A model generated the notes under the pieces. That model saw only the letters and a list, made by a program, of their open reading frames with translations. It was not told the origin of the DNA and searched no databases. From Stereum hirsutum FP-91666 SS1 (lineage: Eukaryota; Basidiomycota; Agaricomycetes; Russulales; Stereaceae): a stretch of 64,000 nt of DNA. A program made the translations under genes and the position numbers. The stretch lies in assembly GCF_000264905.1 (NCBI RefSeq), contig NW_006763144.1:186001-250000 (forward strand), read 5' to 3'. Below, piece after piece: positions 36,679 through 48,150 of the stretch; the stretch's first letter is position 1; each line of letters begins with the position of its first letter.

Positions 36679-37604
36679 CTATGAAGGTCTCCTATCGACC
36701 TCACCGTCGTCACTGTCCGCAGAAAGTAGCTTCTCCTCCCTTCGTATCTCTTCTGCTCTTTTCACTGCTCTAGCGGCCCTTCTTTCCCTTTCCCGATCTA
36801 CGCCTATGAATTGCTCTCTGGCCTCCGCACGCATCCGTGCCTGATTGATGTTGTCTTTGAACGACTGCTGCCTCGACGAGCTCGATTGCCAAAAGAAAAC
36901 GCCAACAGACTAATCCACGTATTCCCTCGTCAACATTCCATCACGGAGACAAGGGAGCGAACGCACCATAGCCAGTATAACAACGAATGCCCTGTCCTTC
37001 CACCTCTCATCTACCGCACCCACATTCAGCTCTGCATGCGCCTTTCTCCTCTGCCTCACCTTCCACATTTCCGTACTCAGATTATGCCAGTCCCTCACTC
37101 TCCCATCGCCACCTTCGCTAGGACCAGAGTGTGGCGAGGAAGCTGGACGACCTCGGAGGACGTTATAGGCTCCTGATATTGCGTGGAAGCGTTCTTGGGA
37201 GACATGAGGTGGGTAGGCGCGAGCGACGGGAGAGTCGGGGTGATAGATCCGGACCAGTTCGTAATCTAGGGTTTGTGGTATACGTTATGATTTGTTGATA
37301 TCGCGAGATAATGGTGTCGAGAAAGAAAGTACGCACATCGGTCCTTGACGTCCGCTTGAGATGCGGATTTGGGTAGATGGAATATTTGGTGTGGTGTAGG
37401 ACGTGGGTCGGAGGGATAAGGGAACGGATTTGCGCTGCTGGAGGCATGCCGGATGTAAAGGACATGTGGTTTGGGGTGACGAGTCGTGCGGTTACGCGTA
37501 GTTGTAGTAGAAGTTCTGGGAAATGTAATGCAAGAGCTTGTGGATCCAGTAAAGAGGAGATTGAGAGACACTCGAGAGCAACTCCTGGACAGTGAGGCAT
37601 GCAT
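36679..37604 (-). CDS. J-domain (DnaJ) membrane co-chaperone, probably mitochondrial
   Basis: Hsp70 co-chaperone. Exons 37337-37604, 36967-37265 and 36679-36909 give 265 residues. The first 60 residues are rich in Ser/Thr/Arg without acids, as in a mitochondrial presequence. The J domain spans about 73-130: HQIFHLPKSASQADVKDR, the catalytic HPD at 98-100 in RIYHPDSP, and FHAISGAYNVLRG. A hydrophobic segment AFVVILAMSVGVFFW lies across the second splice junction and is probably one membrane span. A charged coiled tail (REQFIGVDRERERRAARAVK) ends the protein. An upstream in-frame ATG at 37664 exists; 37604 gives the better presequence. Confidence 0.88.
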
Positions 37605-37960
37605 GTTTTGTCGACGCCGACGTCTATGCAATCCGATTAATGGAGCCTGGAAAGGCAGATTCACGGAGTCAACAATAATATTACACGATAGAGCTCAGAT
37701 CCAACACCTACTGCTCTGTCTATTCTACAGTCAGCGAGTCCAAGGATATAGTGGTCAGAATCAAAGAGGTCTCCGCCAGGTTTCCGCTGCAACCCGGGGT
37801 GGCTGTGGCGTTTCCATCTGTTTTTGGGCCACAACGGACGACACAGAATGCAACAGACAACATCGTACGCATAAATTTCAGGTTTTATTGCCTCAAAAGT
37901 ACGATGAGATAGAAGAGAGACGACATTACAGACAGTCACCGACACGGTCTGGCATACGAG
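37605..37960. other. Short intergenic region
   Basis: Promoter of the J-domain gene and 3' flank of the next minus-strand gene. No gene seen. Confidence 0.4.
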
Positions 37961-39684
37961 TTATACGTGAAGCCCAACCCAACCGGCCGGACTGTTGATC
38001 ACAACGGAGTCCCCGCCAGCCTTCTTCCCCACCACGACCTTCCCTCCCTGTTTCGCAAGCGCCCCGCTCACAAGCGTGCTGTCAATCTTCTTCACCTGAA
38101 CCTGCATCGCCTTCACATTCACCACACCATTAAGCCCTGCCTTTCTATACCTCAAACTCATGGTCTCCCTTCCCGCATCTATCGCATAATGCTCGCTCTT
38201 GATCCTCCTATGGGGTTCATGCTCTTGATGCTCGTAGATGATATCCGCACGTCCGGTCCCAGCGACAGTCAAAAGCTCTGCGACATCGTCTTCTGGTGCA
38301 TCCGAATCGTAGTAGGATGCAGGGAGTGGCTGAACGCGAACGTTAGTGACAGCAGCGCCTCGAGCGAGAATCTCCGTCCTCTTCATGATCGGGATATTCC
38401 CCGTAATCCAACCCCCATGCGCCTCTAACGTCATTCTCTTACTCCTGATACTCGTTCCATCCTTCTCTCCGTTATCGTTCATCACCAGTAGATTCCGCTT
38501 GTCGAAAGCGAACATGGTAATCTTCATATCCTCCAAATGCAGTTCTTCCTCCCATTCTGGTATCTCCATCGATGAATCAAACAATAGATGCGTCGGTCCA
38601 TACGTGCTCACATGCAACTTCTTCAGCGTCGAAGGGATACGCAACACGACGTCGAAACGCATGCACTGTGGTACGAAGTCTTCGCCGAGTGGTTCATTGG
38701 TCTCGTTCGACGGGGGAGGTTGGATGTAATCTGCATGTGGGGTGAAGAGGACGAAGTGGGAGGCGTCGACAGAGCCGTCGGGGTTGACGGGCGGTTCATA
38801 GAAGACAAAGTGTTTGGCGAGGGTGGCGTTGTTGGAGCGCATGATGAGATCCATCTCGACTTCGTTCCTGGTTACTTCGTGAGGGTTTCCGGAGGCGAAG
38901 GCAGATTCGAGGCGGGTCAGCGTGAGAGTGCCGACAGCACCTGGGAATCGGATTAATCAGAATTTCGTTCAACTTCACTTCCGGGTTGTATGTACATATG
39001 ACGGGCGAGAGATACGCACCTCCACGGATATCAAACTGGAGATCAGAACGTTCAGTTCCTATTGGGATACTCTTCGTCTCCGTATGTGTGAAAGGCGCAT
39101 CCGATTCCGCGAGACAGCCTAGGGAGGTGCTGAAGACGGGCATGGTCGTCAAAACCTTGAGCACCGGCTACATTCAAGGTTAGTCAGCGTCGTATGTCTA
39201 GTTCCGAGGTAATGAGAGTGGGACAAACAGCTTCAGACCAATGGACCAATCCCCAGATCTGCCACACTAAGAGGAAGTATGCAACCACGCCGACACCGAT
39301 CCAGAGGCCTTTCCACCTGAACGATACGCCGAAATCATTAATCTCACCCAGTATGAATCATATAAACAAACGATGCCTACCGTCGTTTGGGAGTAGGTTT
39401 AAGAAGCTGCACCGGTGCATGTTGACGGTCGCGGTTTTCTCCACCATAGACGGTCTCCTCCTCATCTCCTTCCCACGACTCGTCTTGATAATGCGAGTGC
39501 TCGTCTGGTCCTGCAGCTCGTGCTAGTTCCTCATCCTCGGGTGCGAGAATGTGGGCGTCTGTGAAGTCGCCATTCGTTTGTATGTCCGAGAGGAGATCAA
39601 CGATAGGGACATACAGTCAGAGTTGGGCGGTCTACGACCCATTGCCAGGAGGGCACGATTCACTAAACTTCGGCCTCGCTCCAT
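37961..39684 (-). CDS. Single-pass membrane protein, unrecognised conserved-looking family
   Basis: Five exons (39615-39684, 39381-39558, 39229-39316, 39020-39167, 37961-38940) join cleanly into 487 residues. The N-terminal 82 residues are acidic and cytosolic-looking (EDEELARAAGPDEHSHYQDE). A Trp-rich membrane helix follows (about 86-107, GLWIGVGVVAYFLLVWQIWG). The rest, about 370 residues, is beta-rich with repeated strand patterns (GAVGTLTLTRLESAF, LHVSTYGPTHLLFD, GRADIIYEHQEHEPHRRIKSEHYAID). This is a type II topology with no signal peptide. I do not recognise the family. The regular exon joins and sequence quality say it is a real gene. Confidence 0.8.
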
Positions 39685-41060
39685 CTCGATCGAGTTTGTG
39701 ATGCAGATAGACGTAGAGAGAGAGCTTAACCAAAACTAGAGAGAGAATCCACTGCGGAGACCGTCAAAGACGATATCGAGAGATGGTGGCGGATCAAGAA
39801 AGACGAGGAGACAGCTCCGACTGCCGCTTCATAGCCAGTGGATACGTACGACATGCATTGCTGGCGAGTGCAAGCCTTTCACAGGGCACACTATATGGTT
39901 CCTGTGCACCAATAGAGTCAAAAGAGTCAATTTTCCACCGGACATAGGTCGATGAGAAGATTAACCAATGTCAGAGCCGTTTTCGGGATGCTTTTAGACA
40001 CGGGCCTGGGAAAGACATGACGCAGTGTTTGAGCGGTGGGAATGGTATTCGCTGGATTTAAAACACGGAGGGAATAATCTGTAGAATCGAAAGGGTGGCA
40101 CAAAGACCTCGCCATTCAGAAATCAGGGGTGGTGGGGAATTTTGTGTCCAGAGGCAGAGTGGCACCGGATGTGGCCCACTTTTTTTGCGCAACAGAGGGG
40201 TGTCGGATTCAGATACTTGCACCGCCAAGGTTGGAATGCAGACAAAGACAGGCACCCACAAGAATAACAGAGGAGACGTCAGTCCACTGCTTGGTTCTGG
40301 GGATCATGAGCACGAAATTTGGCCTTTTCGAAGTTGCAATGCGTTAGTGATCGCTGACGGAAGGAAAACAGCCACGCTACTGCAAGGACATCGCGAGAAA
40401 CAGGTGTGGAAGGAAGTATGGAGATGACACTTGATTACTTTGTTTACAAACTTCGTAAAGAGGAATGCCGCTGTGGGGGAGGCGGACATGAAAGTACGGA
40501 CACCCACAAACACCCACGATGGAACATCATGTCGGCACTGCGGATCGTGTTGAAGGCCCGACGACAGGCAGACGTACTAAGAGCAACCCTACTAGAGCGC
40601 GATCAACATTCTAACGGCTTGTCGTGAAGCTTGAATATTGAGTATTCGATAGCGAATTGAACGAAACGGAACAGCAGAACATGACAGTTAGGAGCAAGTG
40701 AAGAACTTCAAAATCCGATGGAGACCGAACGAGCTTTGCTCGCGACCACCACCTTTCAGATAATCACTCAACAAATCTTTGTCGATGTTCCTCATGTTCC
40801 CGTCTCGTCTGGCCTTGCGGCTATGGGACCCTAGACGCCCATCAGGACACATGTAAAAGCGACACAAACCTGGCTGGATTCCTGACGTTTTCGGCACTTT
40901 CACGCTTTGTGCCGTGTCCAGCACCCCGGAAGCGCGAACACCACCAGTCTTGGTCCTGTACTCGATCCTGCCTATATCTATCCGCCCCCAGCTCACTTCG
41001 TGAACAACACTTGGAATCTCTAACATCTCTGATCTGCTTGCCGAGTCCGTGAATCCCAAC
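39685..41060. other. Intergenic, no gene seen
   Basis: About 1.4 kb between divergent genes. The open frames are mutual shadows (40095-40427 and 40688-41062) without family features. The last 60 bases run directly into the first Smr gene start. Confidence 0.4.
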
Positions 41061-41924
41061 ATGCTTTTCCCTGTGGCCGTCTTCGCCGGACTCGCCGTCC
41101 TCTACTACCTGACATCCCCAAAGGATTCTGGGACCCCTCGTGAACGATATGAAGCCCTTCGTGCAGAAGCAAATCAAGCTGGAGATGCTATGGCACGCAC
41201 CTTTGAGGAGAGTCGGCTCGCGTTCGATAAAGGCGAGAAGAAGAAGGCGAAGGAGTTGAGCAATGAGGGGAAGTTGTTGAGGGAGAAGATGGAGAGGTTG
41301 AATGTCGAGGCGAGTGAGATGGTGTTTAGAGGTGAGTATTGCTTCGAATGTTGTCTTTGTTACGAGTGGGTCTGACGCATAAGCTTTCCAGAGAATAACA
41401 TGGTACGTCGGATTTTGAAGTGGGGCGTTCAGAGCGGTGACGATGGCATGCCGTAGAATCGTCCCTCAGGAGAAGTAGACCTGCATGACCTTTACGTGAA
41501 GGAGGCCATTGCGTTCACAGATCGAAGTATTCGAAAGGCACGGAGACGGGGAGACACAAAGATCAAGCTTATAGTCGGTGCGTTTATCCTTTGGCCTCTC
41601 AGCTCTTTGTTCCTGTACGTGTGTGCTTACAATAGCCTTCTATCAGGCAAGGGGATACATTCCACAGGCGCAGCAAAACTCAAGCCTGCCATCGAAGAAC
41701 TTATGCAGAAGTACGTGTCCTTCAATTTCTTTTCATCGCTGAAAGATTAATGACGTTCGGTACATAGGAATCGACTAGTGGCTGCTCTGGACGAACAGAA
41801 TGCGGGCGTTCTCATCGTTCAACTCGACGGCGTCACTCCTTATCAAGGCGACGGGAGACTTTTAGATGCGAATGACATTGCGAGCAAGTTGGATAAGAAA
41901 GACGATGGCTGTCATATCATGTAA
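41061..41924 (+). CDS. DUF1771-Smr protein with N-terminal anchor and CaaX-like end (Smr gene 1)
   Basis: Five exons (41061-41331, 41392-41402, 41457-41577, 41647-41710, 41768-41924) give 207 residues. The N-terminal hydrophobic helix is LFPVAVFAGLAVLYYL. The helical DUF1771 segment runs about 29-93 (YEALRAEANQAGDAMARTFE, then AKELSNEGKLLREKMERLN). The Smr domain, about 95-185, has EVDLHDLYVKEAIAFT and LIVGKGIHSTGAAKLKPAIE. Smr domains in other proteins bind or cut nucleic acid. The second exon is only 11 bases (encoding part of ENNM). The protein ends in CHIM, a CaaX-like tetrapeptide. This is the shortest of four related genes in the window. Confidence 0.9.
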
Positions 41925-42086
41925 AATGTATTATGTTGCATTATTGAGGCTCACGGTCACTTACAACTCGGGTCTCTTTAAACCTTTTCCTCATACTAAC
42001 CGTCAGCATAGAAATGTCGCTCACTTGAGCTAGAATCGTATATATGTCAGACTGGAGATTAGAGGTCTCATTCGATTGAGGATCAA

Positions 42087-44217
42087 ATGGGCCACCGCCA
42101 CTTGCCCCTTTCTTTTGTCTCCGACTCCGATTCCGAGCTCGGATCAGAGATCGACTCGCCGCACTTCTGTTGGGTTTCGTCGCGCTCCTCGACTTTCTGC
42201 TTGGTCGTCTTCAGATGCTCATTGAAACTCTGTGTCTCACTCGCTCACCCATTCTATACGGCCCTCTCGGTTTACTTTCGTACTCTGCAGTTGTCTGAGA
42301 CTGATCCTATGGCTTATGGCTTCTACGACCATGCCTGGGGCGTAGTAATGTCTGGATGTCTGTCCGCCGCCAGCAGCCTGGACTGGTCTTCACTCGCTTT
42401 TCTCCTGTTTGTATGCATATTTGTACAATTCCTTCGTTTCAATCGCACCCACCACGAACAACTACCGCTACTTCAAGAAACCGAAGGTCCGACATTGCCT
42501 AACTACATTACGCCATCATTTCGCGATGTCCACCATGCTCTTCCTCCTTCAAGACACTTCCCGGCGCAACTTGTCGTGTCTACGCCGACTATCGAACGTG
42601 TTCGCGTAAAGAAAACAGAACTCTCCCCGTCGACGCATTTTCATTCGATCACGGGTTTCAACCGTTCGGCTCCTCCCCCACGTCGAAGTCGAGTTCCCAG
42701 ACCCCCTAAGGCTTACCGGACCCTGCCATCGACCCCGCCGCCACTCCAACCATCCGCACCACCTTCTTCACCAGCCGACACACCTTCACTTCGTGCATCG
42801 ACGCCGATCCCCCCTCGATCCATCGTATGGACCTCGCAACCCCTTCATCATATCGAACCGTACTCACCCGCCGACTCACCTCTGCTTCGTACACCCACTG
42901 TCGCACTTGTCCCGACGTGGACTACTCGTTCTCTGTCTCAATACGGGGATCAAGCCCAGGGTCAAAGATACCGTGCTCGCGAGCAGGGCGACATTCAGGA
43001 CTCCCTGTCCGCTGATCTCCAGGCTCATGCACTTCTCCCTGGAGCGGTCATCTTGCCTACCATACACCACGCGCACCCTATTGACCGACAGCAGGCCGAA
43101 TCCCTCGTCAGCGCGCGAGCCGACAATCAGCAGGCTGCGACCTTGGAGTCCCCTATCCGGCTTCGTGCTGGTAATTTGGCCGTACGTCCTTGGGAGATAG
43201 AAATCGACATCCTTCCGGACAGAGGGAAGGCTGGGCGGCGCAATCTGAAGAGACGAGTCATCGGGAACCCTGTCGAGGATGACTTCGCCTCACCAGCCCA
43301 TCATCCAACTTCGCCCGTCTCCGACGAAAGACAAGGGCCCTTCTTCCGTTCTCCAGACACCCTGAGCCCAAGTCCTCGCCTGATACTCGAATCACCCGAT
43401 GCAGACTGGTTCGACGATACAGAAGTAGACCGGGACCGCGAACAACGATGTCGTCGACAGAGGCGTTTCGTGGAGATGCAGAGATTGCCGGCGAAGAAAC
43501 AGCGGTTGCTTGGGGAGGAGGCGATAAAGAGGGGTAAGAAGGCGATGGACGAGGGGAGGACGAGAGAATCGCTTTTCTGGATGTTGCAGGCGGAGATACA
43601 TCATAAGGAAATGGAGAGGTTGAATCGATTGGCAGCGTTTGCGATATTTCGAGGTGCGCATTCTGTTTAATGCGATGTCCGTATTACTGCTTCCCTTACT
43701 GAGGGCTGGGATGTTGGTCTATCTAGAGAAGAATAAGGTCTGCGTATTTTTCTTTCGCGCCCGTGTAGGGGTGATCGTGGCGTCATTCTGACATGTCTGA
43801 ACAGAATATGACGGGAGGGGAGGTCGATTTGCACGGGTTGTATGTGAAAGAAGCCATTCACTATGCCGCGCGTGGTATCGAGTGTGGTCTGGAACGGGGA
43901 GATAGGGAAGTCCGCTTCATTGTCGGTAGGCTGTTCCCTTTGACTCGGAGATGTCTCTTGGCCTAAAGATGTTTGTCTCTCCCGGTGCAGGTAAAGGTAA
44001 ACATGCGCCGGATGGTATTGCGCGTATAAAACCCGCGATAAAGACGTTCCTGACATAGTTGGTGTTTTGCCTCGATTGTCTACCGCTTTCTGAGTCTGAC
44101 CATGCTTTTTATCGTAGTCGGGGACTTGTGTGGCGCGTGGCACCCAATAACCAGGGCATGTTGATCGTCAAGTTGCCTACTTTGCATCCAGCGGATTTCT
44201 TTGATTTTAGCCCATGA
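42087..44217 (+). CDS. DUF1771-Smr protein with long Pro-rich N-terminus (Smr gene 2)
   Basis: Five exons (42087-43653, 43727-43737, 43805-43925, 43991-44057, 44118-44217) give 621 residues. A membrane helix (about 101-118, SSLAFLLFVCIFVQFLRF) is followed by some 320 Pro/Ser-rich residues, then the DUF1771-like segment (LLGEEAIKRGKKAMDEG, then HHKEMERLNRLAAFAIF) and the Smr part (GEVDLHGLYVKEAIHYA, FIVGKGKHAPDG). The second exon is again 11 bases and the third 121 bases, as in Smr gene 1, so the genes share descent. The C-terminal third of Smr is shortened: the usual LDG segment and CaaX end are replaced by LHPADFFDFSP. It starts 163 bases after gene 1 in the same direction. Confidence 0.85.
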
Positions 44218-46260
44218 TAATCCGACATTACGAAGCCACTGTCCTCCGTATACTGTGTTGTGTATTTGTTGTGTATTGGACTGCTTATGCTGGCTGAGAC
44301 ACGTCTGGGCTCAGGTCCGTTTTTTCGTTGCATTTTATGGTCCCTTGATCTTTTTGTACTATCACCGTGTTTAAACACTCTTGTATTTGATTGGTTGTAT
44401 ATACACTTCATGCGCCGTGGACGAACTTAAGGGACCAGTGGAGTTACATGGACTGGCCGACGGGGCCACATTTCAATATCGTGTGGCACCCGGCTTGAAA
44501 CTCCGCTCTAATTCTCTGCGCACGGCAAGGGATGTTCAAATTTGATCGTTCCTTGTTCCGCAATGCTTGGACAGTCCACCCTCAGATTCGAGCAGTAGGA
44601 CCAGCTCTTCTTCTGTTTTTTTCTGCGGTCTTCCACCACCTATTGCTGCTCGTGGCTATCGTTGACCCCCATGCTTAGCAGCTTCAAGTTACGGACTATC
44701 AGCCGTGGCCAGTGCAGACTCAGACGACCCGTCGTTCTCGGAGGATGATTCAGAGCGGCATGCAGGCTTGCTAAGTCTTCTTGCGATTCTTGAACTAATT
44801 TGGCTGACGCGTCGACATGTTTATACGCCGCGGGTGAAGCTCTCCAACTCATACTTCCGTTCTTTCAGCTCCGTGGTGTGAGCTTGGGCCCGCTTAGCAC
44901 GGAGCGTGTCTGAACCCTCGGGCTTGGATCGTTCATGCCGTTGAAAACGATACGAAACTCTCCTGCGCGCAGCTCTCTAGTGCTGATCCCTTGTACACTG
45001 TCAGTTTTCCCAGAGTACATTTTGGCACTAAGTTAGGCAGAATTGGTAATGCTCAATCGACTACATTCCGTTGAGACCTGACCGGTGACCGGCCGCTACC
45101 ATCATTTTCTGTCACAGTCTCGGCCGTCTCGTATGAGCGCCCAGCTGACTGTTGCCTTTGTCGTTCTGGAGAAACCCGACCTGATGGTGCAATCTTTGGC
45201 GGCGACCCCTGCCTTTTCAGGAAAGCCTTGAGACTCCATTAGCAAGAACATCCAGCATTTATGTCGGGGTCCAGGACATGTACAGCGCTTTTCTGATGAA
45301 TTAGCACATCGAAGGTTCCTTCCTTCCTTCCTAAACGAGCAAGTCTCAGACCCGTGAAAATACAAATGGGGTCTCCAGTTACGCAGTGCAGGTGCGTCTT
45401 ATGTTCTGAATGTGAGCTGAGGTTTCTGACGGTCCCAAGACTTTCACAGCTCCCAGCCCACCCGCTTCTTGTTTTTCATTTCATTCATTCGACGACCAGC
45501 GATCAAATAGTGAGCTTTAGCTCGGCTCACATACCGCACCACCGACCTTTCGGTGTCCAAACGCGGCCGTACATCGACTCGCCTACTCAAGAATTGTTAG
45601 CGATCTCTATTTTCAGTAGATTATAATTCTCCCGGCAGTGTTTCTTTCGATTGCTATCCTCGGCGTTCCCCTTACGGTAGTACTTAGGAGGCACCTCTTT
45701 TGGCGCCCCAACGAACGTCACCTGTCCCTCTACCATCACGTCTCAAACTTTCCATATCGCTCTACAGGCATGACTTGACGCTGTCAGTCTATTGACGTGA
45801 AGTTGTTTGATTGCTTTGTGAAGGCGCCTCAGTGGTACGTTTCTTTGCAATCATGATAATGTCGCTTAGACTTACACTTACGCAGCTTGTCCAGCTTTCT
45901 CCTCTAGGCCACGCCATTGGCGCTCAAAGCTCGGATATCATAGTCCATTGAAAGCCCTGATCTGTTGCCTCAGTTGTACTTCCTGGTCACAACAATCGGT
46001 ATGTCCTTTTTCGACCTTCATGCCTCGGTCTGAATTGGGGCTAGCATTGTGACGTCATGCCATCGGACTCCAACCCTATTATTACCTTACCGGAAAGTCA
46101 GGCTGATTGTGTCCTGTGTTTAGACTCATACATATCTACCAGCAGTCACCAACGACTCCTTCTCTAACAACACCTTAAGCGGTACAAAATATTCGGTAAG
46201 TTTTGTTCGTCGCACCTTTTTTGTTGCTGTGGTCCTGACCGGGTATCTTCAGATACCATC
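44218..46260. other. 2-kb intergenic region, no gene seen
   Basis: No coding region is convincing. The best frame (44640-44852, minus, 70 codons) has no recognised feature. The TTCCTTCCTTCC run near 45317-45329 is a small simple repeat. The last part is the promoter of the second F-box gene. Confidence 0.4.
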
Positions 46261-47544
46261 ATGCACGCGGCACCCTTCGGCCAGAATATCAAAGAATTAC
46301 CTTCTGAGCTCTGGATACATATCTTCGCACTCGCCACACACGTTCCGAAGATGATGGATGTTAGTCCAGACGACCCTCTCCGTGCCAATACGCCCATGAG
46401 TCCACATGGCAACTATAGTCATTCCTCCTTCCTATCCGCACGGAAATCCAATCTCTCCTTAGCCCTCGTTTGCAAGCATTGGTACAACCATGCTATGCCA
46501 GTACTATTTGGCATGCTTAATGCGAAGCCAGGGTTTACTTTGCGTACCCTCCGAGACACCATCGTGGAATCACAGCGAAGAGCCGATGCGAGCGGCCCTC
46601 AAGTGCGCTCTTTGGGAAGCTTCACACGGCGCCTCGAGCTTCGCCAGGGTGAAGGAGGAATTTACTACGATAACGACGACTTTCGCTGTCTTGCAGATAT
46701 GCTTCGTTACCTGCCCAACCTCCATATCATTGCACTCGAACTCCACAGGAAGGAGGTTCAATTACCCAACTTCGTCATCGAAACCTTGCTACAGACATCC
46801 GGTCATTCTCTTCGCCGAGTCTATATCAACCCGAAGTCGAAAATTCGCCTCCTACCGAACCAGTATGAGTCTATCATAGCGAGATGCCCTCAAATCCGTG
46901 CTGTCTACCGAGGAGGCATCGAAGAATCGATGTGCGCCGTTGACCTCCTTCAAGCCTCCAACTTATCCTTTGTCGACGTCACGACGACTCCCTGCACGTT
47001 AACCCATTCCAACTTCGGTCACCATTCCTGTTCTTCCACTCAATCCGCGCTCTTCAATGAATGCACTATAGCATCTCCTGCAGGCATTCGCTCAATCCAG
47101 CATTTTGTCGCCGTCCAGGGCCGACACCTCCGCGCAATATTCATGGACATCGGCGTGACCGCATTACCTGGTGGCATCCAGGGCGCGCTGAACCTCGTCG
47201 AAGAGCATTGCCCCCATCTTGAGCACCTCATTCTTATCATCAAGGGATGGGATGATCTTCTAGCAGCACCGCTTCGCATCCCTCCCGTACACCGCCTGGG
47301 TCTGTTCTACGATGAATCGTACGGCAGCTCAGGACTGGGTGGCTTCTCGGATCTGTTCGAGTGGTTCGCGGGATGCGAGGTACCATCGTCGACGAGCGCC
47401 GTGCGCTTGCTTGGGGAAACGCAGGTCAAGAAATTACGTGCGTTGTTGGCAGCGGGCTACAATCCTGGAATTGATCGGTTGTCGAATCGGTCGTATAGGC
47501 TGGAGGATTACGAGGGGAATCTGTTTGTTGTTCACGATCAGTAA
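46261..47544 (+). CDS. F-box protein, relative of the gene at 18012
   Basis: Single exon, 427 residues. The F-box is near the N-terminus (IKELPSELWIHIFALATHVP, then SLALVCKHWYNHAMPVLF). About 300 residues of leucine-rich sequence follow (LRYLPNLHIIALELH, LQASNLSFVDV, EEHCPHLEHLILII) and a terminal YRLEDYEGNLFVVHD that matches FRVEDKEGNEMSIY at the end of the 18012 gene. Function is presumed to be substrate recruitment to SCF ubiquitin ligase. It differs from its relative in lacking an intron and the 53-residue first exon. Confidence 0.9.
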   Translation: MHAAPFGQNIKELPSELWIHIFALATHVPKMMDVSPDDPLRANTPMSPHGNYSHSSFLSARKSNLSLALVCKHWYNHAMPVLFGMLNAKPGFTLRTLRDTIVESQRRADASGPQVRSLGSFTRRLELRQGEGGIYYDNDDFRCLADMLRYLPNLHIIALELHRKEVQLPNFVIETLLQTSGHSLRRVYINPKSKIRLLPNQYESIIARCPQIRAVYRGGIEESMCAVDLLQASNLSFVDVTTTPCTLTHSNFGHHSCSSTQSALFNECTIASPAGIRSIQHFVAVQGRHLRAIFMDIGVTALPGGIQGALNLVEEHCPHLEHLILIIKGWDDLLAAPLRIPPVHRLGLFYDESYGSSGLGGFSDLFEWFAGCEVPSSTSAVRLLGETQVKKLRALLAAGYNPGIDRLSNRSYRLEDYEGNLFVVHDQ

Positions 47545-48150
47545 AATACTAGGTTTCAAGTCGTTTTCTGTTGTCTAAGTACATTGTTTTGTTATTTTCT
47601 CATCATCTTCAAGGGGTATCGAGGTCCGATCAGTGTTGTCTTCTTAGCGTAATTGCGTGGTTCAACATCTCATTATTATTCCGCGAGCCATGTTATGCAC
47701 AATACATCCCTTTCGCATCCAAATTGTGTTTGCTGTACTACTTATTTCTTACTTCTTGCAATACTTACCCTCTGAAGCAGGCAAATTCGCTGTTGCGCCA
47801 CGCGCCACACTACTGGACAATGGCGTCCTCCGTTGTGGCGCGATGAACAAGCAACTCCGTCGGCTAAAATCTTGTTGAACTTCTTCTCGTTCATGGCTTT
47901 GAACCACGCATATTTTTTTTTCAACGCATTCGCCTTGGGGAACTTGTATAATATCATGTTCAGAACCACTTCAGAACCCTTCAGGATGGTTGACGGCATG
48001 GTTTCGTTCTGGTCGGTTTGACCATGTTACCCGAGCGTAGGTGCTTCTTGATATCTTTCCCATCATCGGATGAATGCTAGGTCTCGTCTTTCCAGCATTC
48101 CCTACTCTTCACCAACACCCACGAGCCAGCACTTCAGTGTGTAGTCAACC
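47545..48150. other. Intergenic; inverted GCGCCAC motifs
   Basis: No gene called. A lysine-rich minus frame (47742-47999) looks vaguely transposase-like but cannot be assigned. GCGCCAC occurs at 47795 and 47802, and its inverse GTGGCGC at 47835, about 315-355 bases before the P450 start. Confidence 0.4.

Noticed and set aside
24590..42110. Shared MGHRHL start of the hypothetical protein at 24610 and Smr gene 2
   Set aside because: Identity is limited to about 16 bases around the start codon and does not extend. Treated as coincidence.
47742..47999. Lys-rich minus frame as a transposase fragment
   Set aside because: Too short and without a catalytic motif or terminal repeats.
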